Part shown: positions 42,785 through 52,086 of the stretch, piece after piece
How positions within the stretch are numbered: the stretch's first letter is position 1
Layout: each line of letters opens with the position of its first letter
Assembly (NCBI RefSeq): GCF_002531755.2
Contig: NZ_CP035001.1
Coordinates: 645,382 to 709,381, forward strand
DNA length: 64,000 nt
Direction: 5' to 3'
DNA from: Rhizobium acidisoli
Lineage (GTDB): Bacteria > Pseudomonadota > Alphaproteobacteria > Rhizobiales > Rhizobiaceae
Notes under the pieces: model-generated
Told to the model about the DNA's origin: nothing
Database searches by the model: none
The model's input: the letters and a program-made list of their open reading frames with translations, nothing else
Made by a program: the position numbers and the translations under genes

Positions 42785-43250
42785 CCTCGAAGGACGGGGC
42801 GGGCGCTCGGGGCGTTGATATTCGCAAGAAGCAGCGTTGCGGCGTGCTTCGAGGCTTCGCCCTTTCGGGCTACGCACCTCAGCATGAGGGAAGTTGGAGG
42901 ACGCCGCGCCCCGATAACAGGCACTTGAGATGCCATATGCAAATCACGGGGAGGCGGAGAATGCAGCGCCGGGGTTCAAGAGAGCCTCATCCTGAGGTAC
43001 CCCGTAGGGGCCTCGAAGGACGAGGCGGGTGTTCAGGCGTTGATCCATGCAAGAAGCAGCGTTGAGGCGTGCTTCGAGGCTTCGCCCTCCGGCTGCGCAC
43101 CTCAGCATGAGGGACGTTGGAGGATGCCGCGCCCAACAACAGGCGCTTGAGATGGCATATGCAAATCACGAGGGTCGGAGAAAGTAGCGCCGGAGTCCAC
43201 GAGAGCCTCATCCAGAGGTGCCCCGTAGGGGCCTCGAAGGGCGGAGGCGG
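42785..43250. repeat. Tandem intergenic repeat, ~225-bp unit
   Basis: Two full units and part of a third begin with cctcgaagg at 42785, 43011 and 43232 (periods 226 and 221). Each unit includes gcaagaagcagcgtt, a hairpin around gcttcgaggcttcgccctt, a segment near catatgcaaatcacg, and gagcctcatcc...gaggt. The partial third copy keeps only the first bases. Non-coding, between the SASA gene and the tad cluster. It is a rhizobial-style mosaic element. Confidence 0.75.
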
Positions 43251-43310
43251 GTGTGCCGACAACAGGTGCAGCAACTCCAATCGTTGCCGGCTTCGCGCCT
43301 TAGGCAGCCG

Positions 43311-44186
43311 TCACCGCCGCGCCGGCGGCTTCACCGCCGCCCGACGTTGCAGCGCAAAGCGCGCCGCCGAGCAGTTGATGTCGGGCACGAGATCGTAGGT
43401 CTGCTGGTAGAGGCTCAGCGCCAGCGTCTTGTTGCCGCGGTTTTCCGAGGCAAGGGCGGCAAGTGCCGTGCGTTTGTAGGCCTCGACGATCGGTTCGGCC
43501 GCCTTTGCCAGTGCCGCGTCGTCCGATGGTTCGGCCGCCAGCGAAAGGGCGGCATAGGTTGCGTCGCCATCGCGGCCGACGCGGCCGCCGACGGCGCCAT
43601 TGAAGCTTGCTTCGGAGACTTGGCGCATGCGGCGGGCGTTCTTGATGCAAGTCGGGATGCGGGCGGCCTCGGCATTGATGCGCTCGGCCGTCGGCCCTCC
43701 CTCGGTGCTGCCGCTGTCCGACAGGATGACGTAGCCGATGATGCCGACGATGGCGAGATAGGCAAGACCCATGCCGGCGAGGAAGGCCGGCTGTTTGAGC
43801 AGCGGCTTCTTCGGCTTGTCGTCTCCCGTCTTGGAAGCCTCCTTCTTCGGCGCTTCCTTGGCGGCGGCTTTGACGACGAACTGGAATTCGACATCCTTGC
43901 CGAGACGAAAACTATCGCCGGCTTTCAGCGAGGCCGTCTGCAGCAGCGCTTCGCCGCGCAGCATGATCGGATTCAGCCCCATGCGGCGAATGATGAAGCC
44001 GCCGTCGCTCTGTTTTTCGATGCGCGCATGGATCGGCGCCAGGAACGGATCGTCGACGACGATATCGGCATTGCCAGCCCGGCCGATCGACATCTCCGGC
44101 CGGTCGAGCACATGGCTGCGGCTCTGGCCGCCGGGACCGGTCTGCAGAAGGCTGGGTTTGTTTCCGCGAAAGAAGGAAAAGGCCAT
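43311..44186 (-). CDS. FHA-domain membrane protein linked to tad genes
   Basis: A 291-aa protein. An FHA domain covers about 25-105 (MSIGRAGNADIVVDDPFLAP, then IHARI), the phosphothreonine-binding fold. A Lys/Glu-rich linker leads to one transmembrane helix (about 138-157, FLAGMGLAYLAIVGIIGYVI) and a periplasmic C-terminal region of about 130 residues with paired cysteines. It is the last gene of the tad minus arm, 2 bp after tadC. It may connect Ser/Thr phosphorylation to the pilus machine. Predicted only. Confidence 0.8.
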   Translation of the reverse strand: MAFSFFRGNKPSLLQTGPGGQSRSHVLDRPEMSIGRAGNADIVVDDPFLAPIHARIEKQSDGGFIIRRMGLNPIMLRGEALLQTASLKAGDSFRLGKDVEFQFVVKAAAKEAPKKEASKTGDDKPKKPLLKQPAFLAGMGLAYLAIVGIIGYVILSDSGSTEGGPTAERINAEAARIPTCIKNARRMRQVSEASFNGAVGGRVGRDGDATYAALSLAAEPSDDAALAKAAEPIVEAYKRTALAALASENRGNKTLALSLYQQTYDLVPDINCSAARFALQRRAAVKPPARR

Positions 44187-44188
44187 GA

Positions 44189-45091
44189 TCAGAACATCCC
44201 ACTCGACATCATCTCGACAATTGCCGGCGCCAGCACCAGAAGCAGGATCGACACGACGATCATCATCGCCGGCATGACGATCTTGGCTTTCAGCTTTTCA
44301 CTGGCCCTGTCGGCTTTTTCCCAGCGGCGGAAGCGCAGGTCGCGCGCATGTTCGCGCAACAGTTCGACGCGGTTGCTGCCCTCGACCTCGCCCTGGATCA
44401 CCGCACGGATGACGCGGATAACCTCCTCGGCGGTCATGCGCCGCTCTAAACGCTGCAGTGCCTCGACCATGCCGGTGCCGAGCGCCACGTCCTTCAGCGT
44501 CTGATCGATCTCTTCGCTCATCACCGTGCCGGGTGCAGCCTCGGCATAAAGCCTCAGGCTTTCCGGCAGTGTCGCCTGCGCCTGCTGGGTCATGACGACG
44601 AGATCGAGGAAATAGGGAAACTCGCGCGAAATGCGTTCCTTGCGGTCCTGCATCTTGTCATCGGCGACCACCCAGAAATAGATGGCGGGGATCAGCCCGA
44701 GGATCAGCCCGGCGACCAGGCCGCCGATGATGCTGCCGCTGGCAATGCCGAACAGCACCCCGAGCAGGATGAAGCCGAAGAGGCTCAGCACCACGAGAAG
44801 CGCGATATATTCGCGGCCCGTCACGCCGCCGAAGGGCCGGCCGCCATAAATCAGCTTCTGCTCGAGCTGGGCGCCGTAATCGGCGAGCCATGGCTCGAAA
44901 TGCAGCAGCACGAATTCGACCGGCGTGCGCATGCCGATGCTGTCGACGACATTCGGCGGCGGGCCGTCGCCGCCGCGGGACCGGCGCACCACCTGGATGC
45001 TGCCGAGCAGATCGCCGATCCACCAGGCGAAGAGGGCGGCGGTGATGCCGGCAAAAACGACGGCGATGGGTGCGAGGGGTATCTGAGACAT
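44189..45091 (-). CDS. tadC: TadC, type II secretion F-domain inner-membrane platform protein
   Basis: A 300-aa protein with an N-terminal helix, a cytosolic T2SS-F domain (PYFLDLVVMTQQAQATLPES at about 165), and helices near the C-terminus (MPAMMIVVSILLLVLAPAIV). This is the TadC half of the tad platform. It overlaps tadB by 1 bp and is followed by the FHA-TM gene. Expected to form a heteromer with TadB in the inner membrane. Confidence 0.9.
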   Translation of the reverse strand: MSQIPLAPIAVVFAGITAALFAWWIGDLLGSIQVVRRSRGGDGPPPNVVDSIGMRTPVEFVLLHFEPWLADYGAQLEQKLIYGGRPFGGVTGREYIALLVVLSLFGFILLGVLFGIASGSIIGGLVAGLILGLIPAIYFWVVADDKMQDRKERISREFPYFLDLVVMTQQAQATLPESLRLYAEAAPGTVMSEEIDQTLKDVALGTGMVEALQRLERRMTAEEVIRVIRAVIQGEVEGSNRVELLREHARDLRFRRWEKADRASEKLKAKIVMPAMMIVVSILLLVLAPAIVEMMSSGMF

Positions 45092-45954
45092 CAGACCGAC
45101 ACCTTCATCATCGAGCGCATCCAGAAGAAGCCGGTGGCATAGAGAATGGCGCCGACGATCGCGATGACGATGCCGATAGCGTTGCCGAACACCTTGTCGA
45201 TCAGCTCGGGCTGGCCGAAGAAGATCATCAGGATCATGAACAGGGCACCGCCATTGACGACGCGGAAATTCATGCGCGCCTGCGACGACGAGGTGGTGAT
45301 CTTCTGATCGAGCTTCCAGATTTCCTTGAAGGATTTCGACATTTCCGTCAGCGGCTCGGAAATGTCGCCGCCCTGGCGGGCGAAGAGACCGAGGGCCGCA
45401 TCGACCATCTTGAAGTGCAGGCTCGGCACGGTGCGGCCGTGGCGGTCGAGCGCCTCGACCAGGCCGATGCCGAGCTTCTGTTCGCGGGCGATGCGCTCGA
45501 ATTCGCGCGAGGCCGGCATCTGGCCGGTATCGGCTACCGCATTGACGGCGACGGCAAGCGGCTTGCCGGTGCGCACCGCCGAGACGATCTGGTCTACGGC
45601 ATAGGGAAGCTGCGATTCGATCTGCAGCCAGCGCCGCTGCAGGAAATAGCGGATCACCGCCTTGGGCAGGAAGAAAGCGACCGGGATGGCGATGACGATG
45701 CCGAAGATCGGCCCGAAAATCAGCGAGACCACCAGGAAGACGACGATTGCCGTGATGCCGTAGGCAAGGATCATCGTATAGGGCGGAACGGCATCGCGGC
45801 CGAAGACCTGTGCTGCTTCGCTGGCGAGCGCAATATCGCGTTCGGTGGCGCGCAACAGCGGCGCCGGCCAGCGCACCGGCGCGCCCCAGACGAGCAGCCC
45901 CGCCGTCACCGCGCCGAGGGCGACCGTAAAAATCTGCAGAATGCTGATATCCAT
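45091..45954 (-). CDS. tadB: TadB, type II secretion F-domain inner-membrane platform protein
   Basis: A 287-aa protein with membrane helices near residues 5-24 and 66-95, a T2SS-F domain (SQLPYAVDQIVSAVRTGKPL), and C-terminal helices (GGALFMILMIFF and later). The order after the CpaF ATPase and before TadC is the conserved tad order. The two together form the platform on which the ATPase acts. Confidence 0.9.
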   Translation of the reverse strand: MDISILQIFTVALGAVTAGLLVWGAPVRWPAPLLRATERDIALASEAAQVFGRDAVPPYTMILAYGITAIVVFLVVSLIFGPIFGIVIAIPVAFFLPKAVIRYFLQRRWLQIESQLPYAVDQIVSAVRTGKPLAVAVNAVADTGQMPASREFERIAREQKLGIGLVEALDRHGRTVPSLHFKMVDAALGLFARQGGDISEPLTEMSKSFKEIWKLDQKITTSSSQARMNFRVVNGGALFMILMIFFGQPELIDKVFGNAIGIVIAIVGAILYATGFFWMRSMMKVSV

Positions 45955-46008
45955 GGCTTCCCCCTTAAAAACAAAAGTAATTCTTCGCTTCCGCGAAACC
46001 TGAACCGC

Positions 46009-47907
46009 CTAAACGAACATATCGAGTTTTTCGATTTCGCCGTCTTCGCCGAACTCGACGAGCTCGGCGACGAAGCTCGGCAGATAGCCGGTAAAGGCAT
46101 GCACCGCCTGGCCGCCGGCGCGGCCGACGAGATGGAAGATCGGTTCGACGATGACGAGGCCGGTATCCGGATCGATGCCGATCACCTCGGATATTTCGGT
46201 GACCGCGCGCCGCCCGCTTTCCAGGCGGTTCAGCTGCACGACGAGCTCGACGGCGGCGACGATCTGCTGGCGGATCGCCATGACCGGCAGCGAACTCTGG
46301 CCCTGCAGCACCATCACCTCCAGGCGGGTCATCATGTCCTGCGGCGTATTGGCATGCGCCGTCGTCATCGAGCCGGCATGGCCGGTGTTCATCGCCTGCA
46401 GCATGTCGATCGCCTCGGCCCCGCGGCACTCGCCGACGATGATGCGGTCGGGGCGCATGCGCAGCGCGTTGCGCACGAGATCGCGGATGGTGACGCTGGT
46501 TTCGGATTCCGCCGTCTTCGGCCGCGATTGCAGATAGACGACATGGATGCCGTCGAGCTGCAGCTCGGACGTATCCTCGACGGCAACGACGCGCTCGCCG
46601 ATCGGGATGAATTGCGACAGGCTGTTCAAGAGCGTCGTCTTGCCGGAGCCGGTGCCGCCTGAGACAACGATATTCTTGCGCGCACGGACCGCCGCCTCGA
46701 GGAAGGCGCGCATCGGTTCGCTGAGCGCCCCTGCGGTCACCAGCTTGCTGATGTCGAGCCGCGACTTGCCGCCGAATTTGCGGATGGTGAGGCAAGCGCC
46801 CTTGACCGCCAGCGGCGGAATGACGGCGTTGACGCGCGAACCGTCCGGCATGCGGAAGTCGGCCATCGCCTCGCTCTCGTTGATCGAGCGGTTGGAATCG
46901 ACGGCGATGCGCTCGATCACCTTCATCAACTGCCGCTCATTGGCGAAGGCGAAGGGATATCGCTCCAGCAGGCCGAATTTTTCGACGTAGATCTCATCAT
47001 AACGCGTCACCATGATTTCCGAGATGACGTCGAGATCCATCAGTTCCGAGATCGTCCCCCAGCGGTACATCAGCTCCTCGATATTGGAGCGCAGATGCAT
47101 ATGGGCGATCTCGTAGCGGTCGCCGGCATTGAACAGCGCCTGGCGGGACTGGAAGGCGGCGCTGAAGCGCGTGTCGAGCTGGGCGAAGTCGGCGCGGGTG
47201 GATTCGAAATTCAGCTTGAGCTGCAGCGCCGAGATCAGCGCCTTGCCGACATCGAAGAGGCGGCGATTGTCCTGCTCCTCGCGCGACAGGCTTGCGGCAG
47301 TCGACGAGGCGTCGCGCCGCCCGGTACGGGCGATGCGTTTTGCCAGCCACCGATAGACGGCGTTCTTGATGACGAGGATGACGAGATCCTGCGGCGCCCC
47401 GTCGAGAGCCTCCTTGATGAACATGTCGAGCCGTTCGCGGATGCGGTTTCGCGTGTCCTCGCGGCCGAAATCGGAGGATTTCACCAGCCGGTCGTACTGC
47501 GTGTCCTTCAGCAGTCGCTCGTGGATCTCCATCTGCAAGGCGAGCACGCGTTCCTGATCGGGAAACTGCGTCACCGCTTCGGCCGCCGCGGCCGGTTCGA
47601 CGAGCTCGATCGTGACGTTCGGCACCCAGATCGACATGCCGGCCGAAACCGCAACCGGCGTGCCGGCCCGCAGCGGCTGATCATCGACCCGGGTCGGGTT
47701 GCGGCCGTGATGCTGCACCGACCAGCCCTGGCCGGATTTGCGCAGCACGAATTGCGGCGAGGAGACGTGGCTGCCGCGCAGCCGCACGACGCCGGCGCCG
47801 GCCGGCAGCGTCAGCGTGCTGCTTTCGCCGACGAAATAGGTCTCGTTTGCCGAGAGCGGGATCACCTCCCGGCCGCTGCCGTCCTCATAAGAAATCTTCA
47901 ACAGCAT
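46009..47907 (-). CDS. tadA: CpaF/TadA ATPase with N-terminal FHA domain
   Basis: A 632-aa protein. Residues about 1-105 resemble an FHA fold (YFVGESSTLTLPAGAGVVRL, RGSHVSSPQFVLR), not present in ordinary CpaF. The rest is a secretion ATPase of the VirB11/CpaF type: N-terminal CpaF domain, Walker A VSGGTGSGKTTLLNSL (about 410-425), Walker B/Asp box VAVEDTSELQL, and the HAN and GECRG motifs. It powers pilus assembly. It sits 54 bp before tadB and 20 bp after cpaB. A second ATPase without the FHA part is at 54309. Confidence 0.9.
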   Translation of the reverse strand: MLLKISYEDGSGREVIPLSANETYFVGESSTLTLPAGAGVVRLRGSHVSSPQFVLRKSGQGWSVQHHGRNPTRVDDQPLRAGTPVAVSAGMSIWVPNVTIELVEPAAAAEAVTQFPDQERVLALQMEIHERLLKDTQYDRLVKSSDFGREDTRNRIRERLDMFIKEALDGAPQDLVILVIKNAVYRWLAKRIARTGRRDASSTAASLSREEQDNRRLFDVGKALISALQLKLNFESTRADFAQLDTRFSAAFQSRQALFNAGDRYEIAHMHLRSNIEELMYRWGTISELMDLDVISEIMVTRYDEIYVEKFGLLERYPFAFANERQLMKVIERIAVDSNRSINESEAMADFRMPDGSRVNAVIPPLAVKGACLTIRKFGGKSRLDISKLVTAGALSEPMRAFLEAAVRARKNIVVSGGTGSGKTTLLNSLSQFIPIGERVVAVEDTSELQLDGIHVVYLQSRPKTAESETSVTIRDLVRNALRMRPDRIIVGECRGAEAIDMLQAMNTGHAGSMTTAHANTPQDMMTRLEVMVLQGQSSLPVMAIRQQIVAAVELVVQLNRLESGRRAVTEISEVIGIDPDTGLVIVEPIFHLVGRAGGQAVHAFTGYLPSFVAELVEFGEDGEIEKLDMFV

Positions 47908-47927
47908 GGCTTATTCCCCCGCAACGC

Positions 47928-48866
47928 TCACATGCGCGTCCAGTTGATGCTCGGCAGTTCCTCGACGGTATTGTCGGCCGGATTGCGCAGCACGAGGTTC
48001 AGGCTGCCGTTCGACTGGCCCATGGCAAAAATCAGCATCTCGGCTTCCGCCGGCGTCACTTCGACGGTGACGTTGTTATAGGTGCTGTTGGCCTTGGTGA
48101 CCGCGCCTTCCGCCGTCGTCGCCGCGCCGACGGCCAGCACTTTGACATTCTGCAGGAAGGTGCGGGTGACGACGCGTGTGCGCGAGCTGATGCCGAGTTT
48201 ATAATCCTGCGCCTGTTTACGGTAGGCGTTGACGTCATTCTCGTCGGCGCCCGGATATTGGGTGAGATAATTCTTCAGCATCTGCTCGACCGGCGAGGGC
48301 GGCTGGGCCGGAGCCTGCGGCTGCCCGGCTGCAGCAGGCGCCTGGCCCGGAACGGCGGGTGCCTGGCCGGGGGTTGCCGGCTGAGTCGCGGCGGCCGGTG
48401 CGACGGGCTCGACCGGCTCATCGACCGTGCCGAGAATATCGACATAGCTGCCCGGCTCGACGAAGTGGCCGACGGCCGCGGCCGCGTTGACGGGAAGGGT
48501 GAGCGCCCGTTTGCCGGGCGCGATCATCGTCGTCAGGCGGCCGCCGTCATTGTCGTCGAAATACTGGAAAAGCAGCACCGAGCCGGCCGGGATGTCGGCG
48601 GCGGCCGTCCTGTCCTTCAGCCATTCCTGGTAGGCGCTGGCCGCCGGAACGGCGAGCTTGGCAAGCGCCCCGAAGCTTTCCGGCAGCATGACCGGTTCGG
48701 CGAGCATATCGGGCGTGATCGCCTGACCGCGCGTCACCTTCCGGTCTGGCTGGAGCCGCATGAAGGCATAGGCCACCTGCTCGTTCTTGACGCTCTCGGT
48801 CCAGAAGTAGAGCAAAACGCCGGTGATGAGCCCGACGATGACGGCCGCGATGAGCTTCCAGTTCAT
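47928..48866 (-). CDS. cpaB: CpaB/RcpC, Flp pilus assembly protein
   Basis: A 312-aa protein with an N-terminal membrane segment (LIAAVIVGLITGVLLYFW), an SAF-type domain (RKVTRGQAITPDMLAEPVML), and the RcpC-type core (KRALTLPVNAAAAVGHFVEPGSYVDIL). A Pro/Ala/Gln-rich insert (about 152-190) interrupts it. In the Flp system it acts in the periplasm with the secretin. It overlaps the next upstream gene by 4 bp. Confidence 0.85.
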   Translation of the reverse strand: MNWKLIAAVIVGLITGVLLYFWTESVKNEQVAYAFMRLQPDRKVTRGQAITPDMLAEPVMLPESFGALAKLAVPAASAYQEWLKDRTAAADIPAGSVLLFQYFDDNDGGRLTTMIAPGKRALTLPVNAAAAVGHFVEPGSYVDILGTVDEPVEPVAPAAATQPATPGQAPAVPGQAPAAAGQPQAPAQPPSPVEQMLKNYLTQYPGADENDVNAYRKQAQDYKLGISSRTRVVTRTFLQNVKVLAVGAATTAEGAVTKANSTYNNVTVEVTPAEAEMLIFAMGQSNGSLNLVLRNPADNTVEELPSINWTRM

Positions 48867-49792
48867 GGTGTTATTCCCCCTACGAAGGGTTGCCTGATTT
48901 GAATGACCTCGACGGTTCGGCCGTCGCTCTTGCTGCTGGTGTAGAGAACATTGGCCTCGACGCTGCCGCGACGGCCGTAAAGGGCAGTGACCCCGCCGCG
49001 CTGAGCCGGCGGCGCCTCGATGGTGAAGCCGTCACGGGTGAGAAGCTCGGCGCGCGCATCCGACCAGCGCACCGCCGACAGCGAGCCTTTCGAGACGACC
49101 GTGCGCGACGTGTGGCCCTTGTCGCGGTCGCCGATATCGCTCAGCACCTCGACACCGGCCGGCGGACGCAGCGACGGCGGCAGCTTGCCGGCATCGGCGG
49201 GTGCGGCAAAGGCCGGCAGCGACGAGGCCACGTCTTCGAAACGGGTCATCAGCACCTCGGTCACCGGCGCATCGGCAGGCCTGCGGATCATGATCGAGAC
49301 GCCGGGGATCGGCGCCCTTGCCGAGGGATTTGCCGCGTCCTGCCGTCGGAGATAATCGAGCGCTGCCTCGCCGTCGCCGTCGAAGAAGCGGACCACCACG
49401 GCGAGATCGTCGCGGATGCGGCTGGTCTTCGGGACGATCAGCATATTGGCGGCGATGACGGCGGTCAGTTCTTGCCTGTCATTGCTTTTCGGCAGGGCAG
49501 GCCGGGTATTGACGGCCAGCACCCGCAGCCATTCGTCGGTGATCTCGGAAATGCTGCGATCGCTCTGATAGGGGGTGAATTCGAGCGGCTGGCCGTTGAT
49601 GACGAGATCGCGCGGCGCCCGCTCCGGCGCGCCGAGAATGCCGGCCAGCATCGAATTCAGCGTCGCCCGGAAATCCTTGTAGACCTCGGCGCGGCCCGGC
49701 GTGGCCGCGACCATGGCGACAAGCCCGATGAGGAGAGTTATGCCGGCGAGATGGCTGGCGAAACGAATTGAGATGCGCGCACCCTGTCTCAT
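48863..49792 (-). CDS. Exported tad-associated protein of unknown family
   Basis: A 309-aa protein, start ATG 49792, giving a clean signal segment (HLAGITLLIGLVAMVAATPGRA). The in-frame extension upstream overlaps the TadE-like gene and looks non-coding. The mature part (FTPYQSDRSISEITDEWLRV, DDLAVVVRFFDGDGEAALD, ALYGRRGSVEANVLYTSSKS) is not a secretin and I do not recognise it. It is coupled to cpaB (4-bp overlap) and probably works at the periplasmic side of the machine. Confidence 0.7.
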   Translation of the reverse strand: MRQGARISIRFASHLAGITLLIGLVAMVAATPGRAEVYKDFRATLNSMLAGILGAPERAPRDLVINGQPLEFTPYQSDRSISEITDEWLRVLAVNTRPALPKSNDRQELTAVIAANMLIVPKTSRIRDDLAVVVRFFDGDGEAALDYLRRQDAANPSARAPIPGVSIMIRRPADAPVTEVLMTRFEDVASSLPAFAAPADAGKLPPSLRPPAGVEVLSDIGDRDKGHTSRTVVSKGSLSAVRWSDARAELLTRDGFTIEAPPAQRGGVTALYGRRGSVEANVLYTSSKSDGRTVEVIQIRQPFVGGITP

Positions 49793-49793
49793 C

Positions 49794-50414
49794 TTATTTC
49801 GCTCCCGGAAAGACGCCGTCGAAAAGATCGCCGGAATCATCAGCCACATCGCGGATTTCCCGGCGCAGCGTCGGGTCGTAGCCGCGGCGGGTCGTATCGT
49901 TGTTGTGCGAGGCAAACAGCGTTGCATCGTCCACCGTGAAGGCATCCTTCCAGCGGACGCTCCTGATCGTATCGAGGTCGTCGGAATCCCTGAACTTGTA
50001 GACGCGGTCGGCCGTCGCGGTGACCAGCTGCGGCTTTTCATTGGCGAGGTCGCCGACCATGTCGCCGAAGTCGCGGCCGTCGCTTTTCAGCGTGTTATTG
50101 ACGTCGTCCCAGACGAAGGTGCGCTGGGGGTCGCCGTCGCCCTCATGCGAGGGGGTGCGCGAGCAGCTCATGGCATCGCGTCCGGGCAGCGCCGGCAGAG
50201 AGGGGAGCGGAAAGACGTTCGAGAAATCCGACGTGCAGTCCAGCCCATTCGCCTCGGCGAAGGCGGCGTTGCGCATCGCCAGCATGGTGCCGACCTTCTT
50301 GGTGGAAATCCTGTTGGCATGGATCATGAAGATCACGATCAGCAGGATGACGGGTGCGGCGAGCACGAATTCGATCGAGGCCAGGCCGCGCCTGTCGCGG
50401 TGCAGCCGCATCAT
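49794..50414 (-). CDS. TadE-like pseudopilin
   Basis: A 206-aa protein (start ATG 50414 preferred; 50474 would overlap the upstream gene by 29 bp). The N-terminus reads MMRLHRDRRG|LASIEFVLAAPV, a type IV prepilin cleavage site with the conserved Glu at +5 and a hydrophobic helix. The mature domain is acidic and strand-rich. It is expected to be cut by the prepilin peptidase at 52886 and to join the pilus base or tip. Confidence 0.82.
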   Translation of the reverse strand: MMRLHRDRRGLASIEFVLAAPVILLIVIFMIHANRISTKKVGTMLAMRNAAFAEANGLDCTSDFSNVFPLPSLPALPGRDAMSCSRTPSHEGDGDPQRTFVWDDVNNTLKSDGRDFGDMVGDLANEKPQLVTATADRVYKFRDSDDLDTIRSVRWKDAFTVDDATLFASHNNDTTRRGYDPTLRREIRDVADDSGDLFDGVFPGAK

Positions 50415-50445
50415 CAGGCCGCCGGCTGGTGCTACGCCGGCAGGA

Positions 50446-52086
50446 TCAATGTGTGTTGACGGCAGCCCAGGCATTGGCTCCTCCCTTGTCGAAGACGCGG
50501 GTCAGGCCGGTGAAACTATCGGCAGCCGGGCTCTGCTTGATGGTGTTCGAAACCTCGCCGGTATCGTCGGCGAGCGTGGCGGGCGCAAGCGATGCCAGCC
50601 AGTCCTGCGTATAGAGATCGAAGGCCGTGTAATTGTGGACCCAGCTCTGCGCGAGCGCGTAGGCGGATGGCGTCTTGTCCTTGAAGATGCGGATCTGCAA
50701 CCGGGCCCGCGGCGCACGCGAAACGATCGCCAGCGTCTGGTAGTCGTCAAGCTGCTCGCCGCCGAAGGGCGTGAAGTTGAAGGGGATGCGTCCCTTCAGC
50801 CAGTAAGGCTTGGGGAAGGAGATGACTGGCAGGGCGGCGCCCGCCACAGAGATCGCCCCACCGGCAGGCCCGCAGACCTGGTTCCAGATCATGTCGAACT
50901 TGCGGGTGAAATCATTCTCGTCCTTCGTCTGCTTGTCGGAATAGCGCGGCGGCACGTCGATCGGCAGCTGGAAGGGGTTCACGACGCCGAACTCGATGCC
51001 GAAGAACTCCTCTGCCACGAAGAAGCTGGCATCGAGCGTCAGTTCCTCCCACCAGCTCAGATCGGCATATTGCTCGATGATCGCCTTGAACGGGATCTTG
51101 CTCAGGTAAGCCGGGCCGAAGGCTTCATAAAAGATGTAGAAGTTCACCAGCGTATTGTCGATGCCGCTCTTGTGGTTGACAAAGTCGCGGATATGGCTGC
51201 CGTCGACGCCGCCTGCGGTCAGCGGACCCTTGCCGTTGGGGAAGCCGCGATTGGCGAATTCGCCGCGCATCAGGAACGGGTCCTGCCCCTCGGTGCCCCT
51301 GCTCATCGCCAGGCACATTTCGGCATAGGCCGCAGCGGGATTGACGCCGTCGCGATCGACCGGAAGGTTGCCGCCGGCACCTTCTCCGGCGTCGTTGCAG
51401 GATTCGCACGGCGGATGGAAGACGACATGATCCGACTTGTTCAGGCGCACCAGATGCAGGGCTTCGTTGCCGACACGCTGGGGAAAGCTCTCGACGAGGT
51501 AGTCGTTGAGATCGTTCATGCCGTCGATGATGTCGCTGGACTTTTCGATGAGGCCCCAGGGATCATAATCGATCTGTGCTTTCACCGTGTATGCAATGGC
51601 AATGGTGGCTTCGGTCGCCCGGAACCCCTGAAACGCCAGGCAGGCGCCGTAAATGATGCCGCCGACGATCGGGACCTTCTGCCAGCCCGGGCAATAGGGC
51701 ATCGGCGGCATCGGCGGCAGCAGGGACGCCGGGCCGAAGCCCTCGGTGAAGGAATATTCGGCGAGTTTCGCCAGAATGGCGGTCGAGCGCAGCGCCAGCT
51801 CCGCCGTGGTCAGCTGGAAGGCGACCGAGGTCGCCATGACGACGGTTGCCTGCGAGGAGGCGACGTTGTTCATCGCCATGATGTTGAGATAGCGCGCTTC
51901 CCAGTCGGCATGGACGAGCGCGGCGGCGTCGGCCGTGTCCTGGGTGCGCTGCTTGTCGTAGATCATCTGTCCCGTATTCAGGATCCAGACGATCATCAGC
52001 GCGAGCGCGATCGTCATGTAGAGAATGATCGGCGACAGGAAGCCGCGCTCGTCGCGGTGCAGGCGCTTGATGAGGGTCGGTGTCAT
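50446..52086 (-). CDS. TadG-like pilus-associated protein
   Basis: A 546-aa protein, start ATG 52086 overlapping the upstream stop by 4 bp. The N-terminus is TadE/G-like (RDERGFLSPIILYMTIALAL, then GQMIYDKQRTQDTADAAALVHADWEARYL), a leader followed by a long helix. The large mature region has several Cys pairs (CPGWQKVP, CESCND) and no clear von Willebrand MIDAS motif. It probably lies in the periplasm or at the pilus base. Confidence 0.78.
   Translation of the reverse strand: MTPTLIKRLHRDERGFLSPIILYMTIALALMIVWILNTGQMIYDKQRTQDTADAAALVHADWEARYLNIMAMNNVASSQATVVMATSVAFQLTTAELALRSTAILAKLAEYSFTEGFGPASLLPPMPPMPYCPGWQKVPIVGGIIYGACLAFQGFRATEATIAIAYTVKAQIDYDPWGLIEKSSDIIDGMNDLNDYLVESFPQRVGNEALHLVRLNKSDHVVFHPPCESCNDAGEGAGGNLPVDRDGVNPAAAYAEMCLAMSRGTEGQDPFLMRGEFANRGFPNGKGPLTAGGVDGSHIRDFVNHKSGIDNTLVNFYIFYEAFGPAYLSKIPFKAIIEQYADLSWWEELTLDASFFVAEEFFGIEFGVVNPFQLPIDVPPRYSDKQTKDENDFTRKFDMIWNQVCGPAGGAISVAGAALPVISFPKPYWLKGRIPFNFTPFGGEQLDDYQTLAIVSRAPRARLQIRIFKDKTPSAYALAQSWVHNYTAFDLYTQDWLASLAPATLADDTGEVSNTIKQSPAADSFTGLTRVFDKGGANAWAAVNTH

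Noticed and set aside
42785..43250. Possible CRISPR array
   Set aside because: The units are ~225 bp, similar throughout, and lack short direct repeats with unique spacers.
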